This document shows positions 1 to 6,180 of a stretch of 6,180 nt of DNA, piece after piece. The translations under genes were made by a program, and so were the position numbers. The stretch is from NCBI GenBank assembly GCA_902803015.1, contig CADCOL010000151.1:1-6180 (forward strand), in the 5' to 3' direction. The notes under the pieces were generated by a model. It was not told where the DNA came from. It worked only from the letters and a program-made list of their open reading frames with translations, and searched no databases. How positions within the stretch are numbered: position 1 is the first letter of the stretch; each line of letters opens with the position of its first letter. The stretch comes from an uncultured Lachnospiraceae bacterium. Lineage in GTDB: Bacteria > Bacillota > Clostridia > Lachnospirales > Lachnospiraceae.

Positions 1-22
1 AGCATAAAAGAAAGGTTTCAAA

Positions 23-1303
23 ATGGCAAAAAAGGATAAGGACGAAATCAGATGTTCCTTCTGCGGACGTTCGCAGGATCAGGTAAATAAAATGATTGCC
101 GGTCCGGACGGACTGTTTATCTGCGACGAGTGCGTGGATATGTGCTCCCAGATTGTGGGCGAGCAGAAGTACTATCGCGGAAGCGAACTGGATGATGATG
201 ATGATGACGAGAAGGACATCAACCTTTTAAGACCGGTAGAAATCAAAGAGTTTCTGGATGAGTATGTAGTTGGTCAGGAAGAAGCCAAGAAGGTGCTCTC
301 CGTAGCGGTATATAACCACTACAAACGTGTAATGGCTCCGGAAGACCTGGATGTGGAGCTTCAAAAGAGCAATATCATCATGGTCGGCCCTACGGGTTCC
401 GGTAAGACATATCTTGCACAGACTCTGGCAAAAATCATCAACGTGCCGTTCGCAATCGCGGATGCAACAACACTGACCGAAGCCGGTTATGTCGGTGAGG
501 ACGTGGAAAACATCCTTTTAAAACTGATTCAGGCAGCGGATTACGATGTGGAACGTGCGGAATACGGTATCGTTTACATCGACGAAATCGATAAAATCAC
601 CAAAAAGAGTGAGAACGTGTCCATCACCCGTGATGTATCCGGTGAAGGCGTTCAGCAGGCACTTTTGAAAATCATCGAAGGCACAAATGCTTCCGTACCA
701 CCCCAGGGTGGAAGAAAGCATCCTCAGCAGGAGTTAATCCCGATTGACACCACCAATATTCTCTTTATCTGCGGCGGTGCATTTGACGGACTCGAGAAGA
801 TTATCGAGGCAAGACTGAACCAGAAATCCATCGGTTTCAATTCGATTCTTGCAAAGAACTCCGACAAGGCACTGGGTGAGCTTTTGAAGGAAGTGGCGCC
901 GCAGGATTTTATCAAATTCGGTCTGATTCCCGAATTTATCGGTCGTGTGCCGGTGAGCGTATCTTTGGAAGGCCTTGATGTGGATGCACTCATCCGTATC
1001 ATCAAGGAACCGAAGAATGCGATGGTAAAACAGTATAAGAAACTCTTCGAACTTGACGGCGTGGAGCTGGAATTCGAAGAGGACGCGATTCGCGAAATCG
1101 CATCGGAAGCATATGAAAGAAAGACCGGAGCCAGAGGAATCCGTTCCATTATGGAGAAGGTTATGATGGATGTAATGTTCGAGATTCCTTCGGACGAGAC
1201 CATCGAAAAAGTAATCATTACCAAGGATTCCGTGCTTGGAAACAGCAAACCGACGGTAATCCGGTTCGGAGAGAGTACACAGAGCAAAAAGAAGAGAGCT
1301 TAA
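23..1303 (+). CDS. clpX: ATP-dependent Clp protease ATP-binding subunit ClpX
   Basis: ClpX is a cytosolic hexameric AAA+ unfoldase that recognises tagged or native substrates, unfolds them with ATP and feeds them into the ClpP peptidase. The 426-residue length is normal for the family. Seen in order: an N-terminal zinc-binding domain with Cys11, Cys14, Cys34 and Cys37; an acidic linker with six Asp at 57-62; Walker A GPTGSGKT at 122-129; the substrate-gripping pore loop GYVG at 155-158; Walker B ending in Asp187-Glu188; the RKH loop at 231-233; the ClpP-docking IGF loop at 270-272; an arginine finger at Arg308 in the EFIGR motif; and the sensor 2 GAR motif with Arg371. No key residue is missing. 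A GAAAGG site lies 7 bases before the ATG. lon follows after 3 bases, indicating co-transcription. clpP is not in the window; in related bacteria it is often just upstream. Assignment is essentially certain. Confidence 0.98.
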   Translation: MAKKDKDEIRCSFCGRSQDQVNKMIAGPDGLFICDECVDMCSQIVGEQKYYRGSELDDDDDDEKDINLLRPVEIKEFLDEYVVGQEEAKKVLSVAVYNHYKRVMAPEDLDVELQKSNIIMVGPTGSGKTYLAQTLAKIINVPFAIADATTLTEAGYVGEDVENILLKLIQAADYDVERAEYGIVYIDEIDKITKKSENVSITRDVSGEGVQQALLKIIEGTNASVPPQGGRKHPQQELIPIDTTNILFICGGAFDGLEKIIEARLNQKSIGFNSILAKNSDKALGELLKEVAPQDFIKFGLIPEFIGRVPVSVSLEGLDVDALIRIIKEPKNAMVKQYKKLFELDGVELEFEEDAIREIASEAYERKTGARGIRSIMEKVMMDVMFEIPSDETIEKVIITKDSVLGNSKPTVIRFGESTQSKKKRA

Positions 1304-1306
1304 AGT

Positions 1307-3640
1307 ATGAGTGAGTATTCCGAGTTAAAGAGGCTTCCATTAATCGCCATGCAGGGAATGGTGGTTCTGCCGGGGATGGTGGGACACATCGATCTCAAAA
1401 AGGGTGATGCATCGGAAGCCTTAATTAATCTGTTAAACGGAGGCGGGCACATTGCCCTTGCCACAATGCGTGAAGGCTTGAGCACCTTAGAAGGGCCCGA
1501 GTCTGTTTTTCCCGTGGGTGCGGAGACTTTGATTAAGCAAAAAGTCGTTATGCCGGACGGAAATGTAAGGCTTTTACTTGAGGGAATCGAGCGCATTGTA
1601 TTCCGTGAAATCAACAAGCAGCCGAACGGCATTATGATGGCTGCGGTCAGCTTAAAACCGGTGGAACGCGCCGAGTTCACGGCGGATGAGGAAGAGGCAA
1701 GAATCCGCATGCTTGCGGAGATTTTAGGCGAGTATGTGATTTATCAGAAGACGCTTCCGAAGACTCTGCTTGACTATGCGAGAAATGCGAACGAGCTTTT
1801 CCCGTTCATGCGTATTCTTATGGCTAAAATTCCCTTCCAGGCCATCGAGCGCATGTCGCTTCTTATGCAGGATACCGAGGAGAGACTTTTTGAATGCCTG
1901 TACCGTGAATTCAGCAAGGAACTTCAGGTTGCAAAGGTTCGCTACGAACTGAACGAAAAACTGATTCGCGAAGTAAACGAAGCAACGATGCAGCAGAAGA
2001 AGGATTTTGTTCTGCGTGAGCAGATGAAGGTTATTCGCAAGGAACTCGGGGATGACGAGGAATCGGATGCGGACGAATTCCGCGAAAGACTGAACAAACT
2101 GAATGCGCCTGATGAAATCAAGGCGGATATCGATAAGGAAATCGATCGTTTCGAACGTGTTTCGCATTCGGGTTCCGAGGCAGCGGTTGCGTATCAGTAC
2201 GTGGATACGCTGTTGGAACTTCCCTGGAATGAACGTTCGGATGACAATACCGATCTTGCCAATGCGGCACAGGTTCTCGACGAGGACCATTACGGATTAA
2301 AGGATGTCAAGGAACGCGTTCTGGAGTTTCTTGCGGTACGTGCGAGAAATTCAAGCGGAGATACCCCGATTCTCTGTCTTGTGGGACCTCCGGGAACAGG
2401 TAAAACTTCGATTGCAAAGTCCGTGGCAAGAGCCATGAACCGTAAATACGAGCGAATCTGCTTAGGCGGCGTACGTGACGAAGCGGAAATCCGCGGTCAC
2501 AGAAGAACCTATGTCGGTGCCATGCCGGGTCGTTTGGCAAAAGCACTGCTTCATGCGAAGGTAAACAATCCGCTGATTCTTCTCGACGAAGTGGACAAGC
2601 TCGGAAGCGACTATAAAGGTGACCCTGCGGCGGCACTTCTTGAAGTGCTTGACGGAGAGCAGAATGTGAATTTTAAGGACCACTATGTGGATTTGCCGAT
2701 TGATTTATCCCCGGTACTTTTCATTGCAACCGCAAACAATGCGCAGGATATTCCGAGACCTTTGCTTGACCGTATGGAGATTATCGAGCTGAATTCCTAT
2801 CTGGCAACGGAGAAATTTCACATTGCGAAGGAACATCTTTGGAAGAAACAACTTGAGGCAAACGGCTTAAAGAAGAACGAACTTACGATTACGGACGGTG
2901 CGATTCGCACGATTATCGCGTCCTATACGAAGGAAGCGGGCGTGCGTGCGCTTGAACGCTGCTTTGGTAAAATCTGCCGCAAGGCAGCAAAGAGTCTTTT
3001 AATGGGCGAAGCAAAGAAGGTCAGTGTAACCGACCGCAATCTGGAAGAGTTCTTAGGCAAGAAAAAATATAAGACCGAGAAGAAAGGCAAGAAGGCGAGA
3101 GTCGGTATTGCAACCGGTCTTGCATGGACACCCGTCGGTGGGGAAACGCTTGAAATCGAAGTCGGTATTCTTCCCGGCAAGGGAGAAGTGGATTTTACCG
3201 GCCAGCTCGGCGAAGTGATGAAAGAGTCCTGCCTTGCGGCATTCAGCTATGTTCGCGGTGTGGCGGGCAAATATCATGTCGCTCCGGAACTCTTTAAGGA
3301 AAACGACGTGCATATTCATATCCCCGAAGGTGCGGTTCCGAAGGACGGACCGTCCGCGGGTATTACGATTGCAACGGCGCTTCTTTCCGCGGTTACGGAT
3401 ATTCCGGTGCGCGGCGATCTGGCGATGACCGGAGAGATTACGCTTCGCGGGAATGTTCTTGAAATCGGAGGCTTAAAAGAAAAGCTTCTTGCGGCGAAGG
3501 GTGCGGGATGCAAAACCGTTCTGATTCCGGAAGGAAATGAGCGCGATATCGAAGATTTTGACAGGGAAATTACGGACGGCATCGACATCATTCCGGTACA
3601 TCAGATGGAAGATGTATTGAAACAGGCACTTGTCAGATAG
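1307..3640 (+). CDS. lon: ATP-dependent protease Lon (LonA type, endopeptidase La)
   Basis: Lon is a cytosolic hexameric protease that degrades misfolded and short-lived regulatory proteins, with ATPase and peptidase in one chain. At 777 residues it matches bacterial LonA. Visible parts: the N-terminal substrate-binding domain from about residue 9 to 200; a helical, charged middle region to about 310; the AAA+ module with Walker A GPPGTGKT at 360-367, Walker B LILLDE ending at Glu428, Arg489 as likely arginine finger and sensor 2 Arg547 in EAGVR; then the protease domain from about 600, with catalytic Ser683 in PKDGPSAG and Lys726 in GGLKEK. The Ser-Lys spacing of 43 equals that of E. coli Lon (679/722). 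A lysine-rich stretch at 585-597 joins the ATPase and protease domains. The ATG lies 3 bases after the clpX stop, with only a weak GAGAG site at 1294-1298, so translational coupling to clpX is likely. The family is certain; no membrane segment is seen, which argues against LonB. Confidence 0.98.
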   Translation: MSEYSELKRLPLIAMQGMVVLPGMVGHIDLKKGDASEALINLLNGGGHIALATMREGLSTLEGPESVFPVGAETLIKQKVVMPDGNVRLLLEGIERIVFREINKQPNGIMMAAVSLKPVERAEFTADEEEARIRMLAEILGEYVIYQKTLPKTLLDYARNANELFPFMRILMAKIPFQAIERMSLLMQDTEERLFECLYREFSKELQVAKVRYELNEKLIREVNEATMQQKKDFVLREQMKVIRKELGDDEESDADEFRERLNKLNAPDEIKADIDKEIDRFERVSHSGSEAAVAYQYVDTLLELPWNERSDDNTDLANAAQVLDEDHYGLKDVKERVLEFLAVRARNSSGDTPILCLVGPPGTGKTSIAKSVARAMNRKYERICLGGVRDEAEIRGHRRTYVGAMPGRLAKALLHAKVNNPLILLDEVDKLGSDYKGDPAAALLEVLDGEQNVNFKDHYVDLPIDLSPVLFIATANNAQDIPRPLLDRMEIIELNSYLATEKFHIAKEHLWKKQLEANGLKKNELTITDGAIRTIIASYTKEAGVRALERCFGKICRKAAKSLLMGEAKKVSVTDRNLEEFLGKKKYKTEKKGKKARVGIATGLAWTPVGGETLEIEVGILPGKGEVDFTGQLGEVMKESCLAAFSYVRGVAGKYHVAPELFKENDVHIHIPEGAVPKDGPSAGITIATALLSAVTDIPVRGDLAMTGEITLRGNVLEIGGLKEKLLAAKGAGCKTVLIPEGNERDIEDFDREITDGIDIIPVHQMEDVLKQALVR

Positions 3641-3652
3641 TTCGTGATAAGC

Positions 3653-3668
3653 CGTGCAGATCTGCACG
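3653..3668. repeat. Perfect 16-bp palindrome between lon and engB
   Basis: CGTGCAGATCTGCACG reads identically on both strands. It begins 13 bases after the lon stop codon and ends 2 bases before the AGAGG site of engB. As RNA it can fold into a 6-bp stem (CGTGCA/TGCACG) with a GATC loop. No T-run follows, so it is not a standard terminator. A role as mRNA-processing or stabilising hairpin, or as a protein-binding site, is inference only. Confidence 0.6.
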
Positions 3669-3670
3669 AG

Positions 3671-3675
3671 AGAGG
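3671..3675 (+). promoter_or_regulatory. Ribosome binding site deciding the engB start
   Basis: AGAGG, within a purine run that continues GAGAGGAAAAAA, sits 7 bases before GTG 3683, which is ideal spacing. The upstream in-frame GTG at 3644 has no Shine-Dalgarno before it, so this site favours the shorter engB protein. Confidence 0.65.
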
Positions 3676-3682
3676 AAAAAAC

Positions 3683-4264
3683 GTGGTCATCAAAAGCGTC
3701 AACCTGGAAACCGTCGTCGGCATTACCTCCGCACTTCCGGAGAATACCCTTCCCGAGTATGCATTTGCGGGAAAGAGTAACGTCGGCAAGTCGTCGCTGA
3801 TCAATGCGGTTATGAACCGCAAGGCCTATGCACGCGTCAGCGGGGAACCCGGCAAAACACAGACGATTAATTATTATAATATCAATAACGAACTCTATCT
3901 TGTCGACCTGCCGGGATACGGCTATGCGAAGGTTTCGCAGTCCACGAAAGAGAAGTGGGGTAAAATGATCGAACGCTACTTAAAGCGTTCCCGTCAGCTT
4001 CGTAAGGTTTTTCTTTTAGTGGATATCCGTCATGAGCCTTCCGCAAACGATAAGATGATGTACGACTGGGTGGTTGCAACCTGCTTCGAACCGATTGTCA
4101 TCGCAACGAAAGCGGATAAAATCAAACGTTCCCAGTTGCAGAAACAGTTAAAACTGATTCGTGAAGGCCTCGGTATGAGCAAAGACGGAAAACTGATTGC
4201 TTTTTCGGCGGAAACGAAGCAGGGGTTGGAAGAAATCTACGGGATTTTAGAGGCAGATGAATGA
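3683..4264 (+). CDS. engB: Ribosome biogenesis GTP-binding protein EngB (YsxC/YihA)
   Basis: EngB is a cytosolic TRAFAC-class GTPase that binds the large ribosomal subunit precursor and is needed for its late maturation. From GTG 3683 the protein has 193 residues, close to the roughly 195 of the family. The GTPase motifs are complete: G1 GKSNVGKSS at 30-38, G2 region GEPGKTQT at 54-61, G3 DLPG at 75-78 followed by the family signature YGYA, G4 TKAD at 142-145, and G5 SAET at 175-178. I chose GTG 3683 because AGAGG lies 7 bases upstream and because family members begin only about 25-30 residues before G1. A start at GTG 3644 would add 13 residues, lacks a ribosome binding site, and would place the 16-bp palindrome inside the gene. 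The gene follows lon by 42 bases and ends inside a tandem repeat leading to a terminator-like hairpin, so it is probably the last gene of the operon. Family certain; start likely. Confidence 0.96.
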   Translation: MVIKSVNLETVVGITSALPENTLPEYAFAGKSNVGKSSLINAVMNRKAYARVSGEPGKTQTINYYNINNELYLVDLPGYGYAKVSQSTKEKWGKMIERYLKRSRQLRKVFLLVDIRHEPSANDKMMYDWVVATCFEPIVIATKADKIKRSQLQKQLKLIREGLGMSKDGKLIAFSAETKQGLEEIYGILEADE

Positions 4265-4288
4265 TCTGAAGGCAGATGAATCATCTGC
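4251..4288 (+). repeat. 19-bp imperfect tandem repeat over the engB stop
   Basis: The unit at 4251-4269 (AGGCAGATGAATGATCTGA) is repeated at 4270-4288 (AGGCAGATGAATCATCTGC), with 17 of 19 positions identical. The first copy contains the last engB codons and its TGA stop. The second copy forms the left arm, loop and most of the right arm of the downstream hairpin. The change of G to C at position 13 is what makes the second copy self-complementary. Confidence 0.75.
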
Positions 4289-4297
4289 CTTATTATT
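4269..4297 (+). terminator. Probable intrinsic terminator after engB
   Basis: A 10-bp perfect stem, AAGGCAGATG (4269-4278) with CATCTGCCTT (4282-4291), closes on the 3-base loop AAT. It begins 5 bases after the engB stop. The tail reads TTATTATT, a broken T-run and weaker than usual, then nine A residues. The position at the operon end supports a terminator; the poor T-run means termination may be partial. The opposite strand has no T-run on the proper side, so it acts on the + strand only. Confidence 0.7.
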
Positions 4298-4313
4298 AAA
4301 AAAAAACCCCGGA

Positions 4314-4335
4314 ATATGTTGGACATATGTTGGAC
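4314..4335 (+). repeat. Perfect 11-bp tandem repeat, possible operator
   Basis: ATATGTTGGAC occurs twice back to back (4314-4324 and 4325-4335). The junction also forms a perfect inverted repeat ATATGT-TGG-ACATAT at 4314-4328. The repeat spacing is about one DNA helical turn, and the element overlaps the proposed -35 box of the downstream gene. This arrangement suits a transcription-factor site, but no known operator is recognised. Confidence 0.6.
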
Positions 4336-4348
4336 AATGAAGTGTAAA
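4320..4348 (+). promoter_or_regulatory. Possible sigma-A promoter for the 4402 gene
   Basis: TGGACA (4320-4325) matches the TTGACA -35 consensus at 5 of 6 positions. TGTAAA (4343-4348) matches the TATAAT -10 consensus at 4 of 6. The spacer is 17 bases. The site follows the engB terminator and precedes ATG 4402 by 53 bases, which is where a new promoter would be expected. The weak -10 box leaves it uncertain. Confidence 0.35.
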
Positions 4349-4387
4349 GTAGGTTGCAGAATGAGTAATCAGGAAAGACAGGAATCC

Positions 4388-4394
4388 AAGGAGG
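4388..4394 (+). promoter_or_regulatory. Strong ribosome binding site for the 4402 gene
   Basis: AAGGAGG, a full match to the anti-Shine-Dalgarno core, lies 7 bases before ATG 4402. It is the best ribosome binding site in the window. It fixes the start of the open-ended gene and argues that the gene is really translated. Confidence 0.85.
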
Positions 4395-4401
4395 AAACAA
4401 T

Positions 4402-6180
4402 ATGCCGTCTTTTAAAGTTGAACAATATAAGAAAAATCCCCTTACCGTAATGGAAGGACTGAACGCTTACGGTTATTTTAATTCATATGTCAGCAATGAT
4501 CTGAGTATCGCAGGGAAGGACGCTCTTTCAGACCAATTCCGTAAATTGGCATTAAGAATTCAGAATCTGGCTTTTCCGGACACTTCGGACGCATTGGTGC
4601 AGGATTGTCTGAATGATTTGGGAAAATTAAAGGAAATACTGGAAAAGGTCGAACCCGGTGAGACCAAATCAAATTATGAAATTATCAAAGAAGCGATTGA
4701 AGAGGCAGATACCCACAATTCGGGAGAATTTGGTAATTTTGTGAAACATCTGAATATCTTAAATGAAAAATGCGGTCTTCAGATTGATTCCAAGATGCTT
4801 TCTTACGAGAAGAAAGAGATTAAGAACAAGATTCACAACGCATTCGAAGAAGAGGAAGAAGACGAAAAAGATAACGTTAAGGAAAATAAACAGGAATTTA
4901 TTATCGATAATACCAATCTGGATTCCGCCGGCAATGGTGTTGAGGACGAAGATGAGGATGAATACGAGAACAAAAGGCAGATAGTATATGATCCGACTGA
5001 GGATGAGAATGAGTACAGGAAAAGGTACAACAAGATCATTCTGGAACGTTCTGAGGACGAAATCGATAATATCGAGCAGGAAGAAGAAAAAAAAGAGGAA
5101 AAAGTCGTTCAGCCGGATATTATACCGGTTGATGAAAATGCGGTTTTGCGCGCTTCGGATTTTATTGAGAATCTTCGGGACAACGGATTCCCCAAGACGA
5201 ATCCGGCTGATCTGGATGCCAGAGAAAAGGAAGTTTATGCAGACCGGTTCTGGAGAATTATTGCTGCACGCCAGCTTGTGGATTCCGTAAGAGGAAGCAG
5301 CGAAAGACTTAAGAAGGGTACTTTTACACTTAAGCAACTCAATGACCGTGTCAATGAATTAAAGAACAATACCGCATTAAAAGATTTTATGGCCGGCGTG
5401 ATGAATGATCCCGATAAATTGCGTGAAGCCATCAGTGCCGCAAAGAAATGGCCGGGTCACGGCGGCGGACTGGATGACATGCTCAGAAGTTATTTCCTGA
5501 ACGCGAAGCCCGGTGAAATGGAGAATCACAAACTGCATGAGCGTTTCCTGCCCACAATAAAGGAACGTATCGATAAACTTCATGATCAGCTCAGAGAAAC
5601 GCAAGATGAGGAAGAAATCGCGAGTGCAGGATTGGAAATCATCGCCCTTCGTAATATGGCGAAGGCAGATCTGGATAAGCCGGAGAGCCTTAACAAAAAA
5701 ATCCCGACCGTGGAATACACGGATCAGGATCTGTATGCCAATGATGACAATAAATTCATTCTTCAAAGATTTGTCGGAAACGAAGCGGAACTATTTGGTG
5801 TCAGGGAGATGCTTCTCACCGATGAGGCGAAGAATCTGATGAAAACCGGATACGGCAGTGAATTTGTTGCCCATATTCGTCAGCAGGCCAAAGACAATAA
5901 TGAACTGGAAGCTCCGGAGCTGGTGGAAGAACTGAATAAGAACACCATCGGTAAACGCCTGACGGAAATAAGAGATGAAGCAGAGCGCCTGAAGAGCCGG
6001 ATTGATGAAACCGAGAATGAGGCCGAAAAAGAAGCATTTGTCCGTCAGGGTAAGCTTTTAATTGAGGAATACTTACTCCTGATTTCCAAAATTTGGAACG
6101 ATACGGACAAAACTGTGACAGATGCGCTCAAGGAAAAGGAAGTTCCCTGGGATAAAGTGGATGAAATCTATAAACCGGAC
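4402..6180 (+). CDS. Large charged helical protein of unknown function (5' part; 3' end beyond window)
   Basis: The frame runs from ATG 4402 to the right edge without a stop; 593 residues are seen and the C-terminus is missing. I do not recognise the family. The N-terminus (MPSFKVEQYKKNP) has no signal peptide and no membrane segment is visible, so the product is probably cytosolic. Residues 1-145 look helical. Residues 149-233 are a low-complexity acidic stretch rich in Glu and Asp (EEEEEDE at 149-155, EDEDEDE at 181-187, EEEKKEE at 227-233), likely a flexible linker. From about 250 a more ordered helical region begins, with a distinctive WPGHGGGLDDM at 350-360 and possible degenerate repeats around 352-422 and 483-565. 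The later part, such as 516-545, is heptad-like and may be coiled coil. Codons look more A-rich by eye than in the operon upstream. A strong AAGGAGG site and its own possible promoter show it to be a separate unit. It could be a structural, scaffold or large accessory protein, but no activity can be inferred. The reading frame itself is convincing. Confidence 0.85.
   Translation, partial: MPSFKVEQYKKNPLTVMEGLNAYGYFNSYVSNDLSIAGKDALSDQFRKLALRIQNLAFPDTSDALVQDCLNDLGKLKEILEKVEPGETKSNYEIIKEAIEEADTHNSGEFGNFVKHLNILNEKCGLQIDSKMLSYEKKEIKNKIHNAFEEEEEDEKDNVKENKQEFIIDNTNLDSAGNGVEDEDEDEYENKRQIVYDPTEDENEYRKRYNKIILERSEDEIDNIEQEEEKKEEKVVQPDIIPVDENAVLRASDFIENLRDNGFPKTNPADLDAREKEVYADRFWRIIAARQLVDSVRGSSERLKKGTFTLKQLNDRVNELKNNTALKDFMAGVMNDPDKLREAISAAKKWPGHGGGLDDMLRSYFLNAKPGEMENHKLHERFLPTIKERIDKLHDQLRETQDEEEIASAGLEIIALRNMAKADLDKPESLNKKIPTVEYTDQDLYANDDNKFILQRFVGNEAELFGVREMLLTDEAKNLMKTGYGSEFVAHIRQQAKDNNELEAPELVEELNKNTIGKRLTEIRDEAERLKSRIDETENEAEKEAFVRQGKLLIEEYLLLISKIWNDTDKTVTDALKEKEVPWDKVDEIYKPD

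Noticed and set aside
724..1287. 187-codon reading frame on the - strand within clpX
   Set aside because: It lies entirely inside the conserved clpX coding sequence and its serine-rich translation resembles no protein family; it is a mirror of the real gene's codon pattern.
1304..1306. A separate promoter or heat-shock operator for lon
   Set aside because: Only 3 bases separate clpX and lon, and I found no CIRCE-type or CtsR-type repeat there; lon is best seen as co-transcribed with clpX.
1724..2290. 188-codon reading frame on the - strand within lon
   Set aside because: It is fully overlapped by intact lon and shows no recognisable domain; treated as an antisense shadow.
4337..4450. Small frame (37 codons from ATG 4337, or 29 from ATG 4361) that overlaps the start of the unknown gene in another frame
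   Set aside because: Neither ATG has a convincing ribosome binding site, the frame contains the AAGGAGG of the real gene, and the peptide has no leader-like features such as repeated regulatory codons or a following attenuator.
4759..5337. 192-codon reading frame on the - strand under the unknown gene
   Set aside because: It is the antisense of the Glu/Asp/Lys-rich segment, which turns into runs of Phe, Leu, Ile and Ser that imitate membrane helices. It lies within a well-supported + strand gene with a perfect ribosome binding site.
1..6180. CRISPR arrays, tRNA or rRNA genes, insertion sequences and attachment sites
   Set aside because: No regularly spaced repeats, no structural RNA signatures, no transposase motifs and no terminal inverted repeats were seen on either strand.

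Overview
The window carries a conserved Firmicutes protein quality-control and ribosome-assembly cluster, followed by the start of a large gene I do not recognise. All genes are on the + strand. The order clpX, lon, engB (ysxC/yihA), the gene sequences, the AAGGAGG-type ribosome binding sites and the mid-range base composition point to a Firmicute. A clostridial anaerobe, perhaps of the Lachnospiraceae, is my inference; nothing in the window fixes the genus.

Layout. Positions 23-1303 hold an intact clpX (zinc finger plus AAA+ unfoldase). After only 3 bases, 1307-3640 holds an intact lonA-type ATP-dependent protease with all expected ATPase and Ser/Lys protease residues. A 42-base gap with a perfect 16-bp palindrome leads to engB, a ribosome-assembly GTPase. 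I start engB at GTG 3683 because of its Shine-Dalgarno and because the family's N-terminus fits. engB ends in a hairpin with a weak T-rich tail (4269-4297) whose left arm looks like a tandem copy of the last codons of engB. The tight spacing suggests clpX-lon-engB is one transcript. Its beginning, which often includes clpP and tig in related bacteria, lies outside the left edge.

Positions 4265-4401 separate the operon from the next unit. They contain the terminator, a perfect 11-bp tandem repeat that also forms an inverted repeat, a plausible promoter overlapping it, and a strong AAGGAGG site. From ATG 4402 a reading frame runs without a stop to the right edge (593 codons seen). It encodes a soluble, mostly helical, highly charged protein with a very acidic central segment and no signal peptide or membrane helix. 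I cannot assign a family. It is the only accessory-looking part of the window and the best candidate for something undescribed; the other three genes are ordinary housekeeping genes.

Functionally, ClpX (with ClpP encoded elsewhere) and Lon degrade tagged, misfolded or regulatory proteins, and EngB assists large ribosomal subunit maturation. The cluster therefore joins protein turnover with ribosome production. There is no sequence evidence that the last gene takes part in this.
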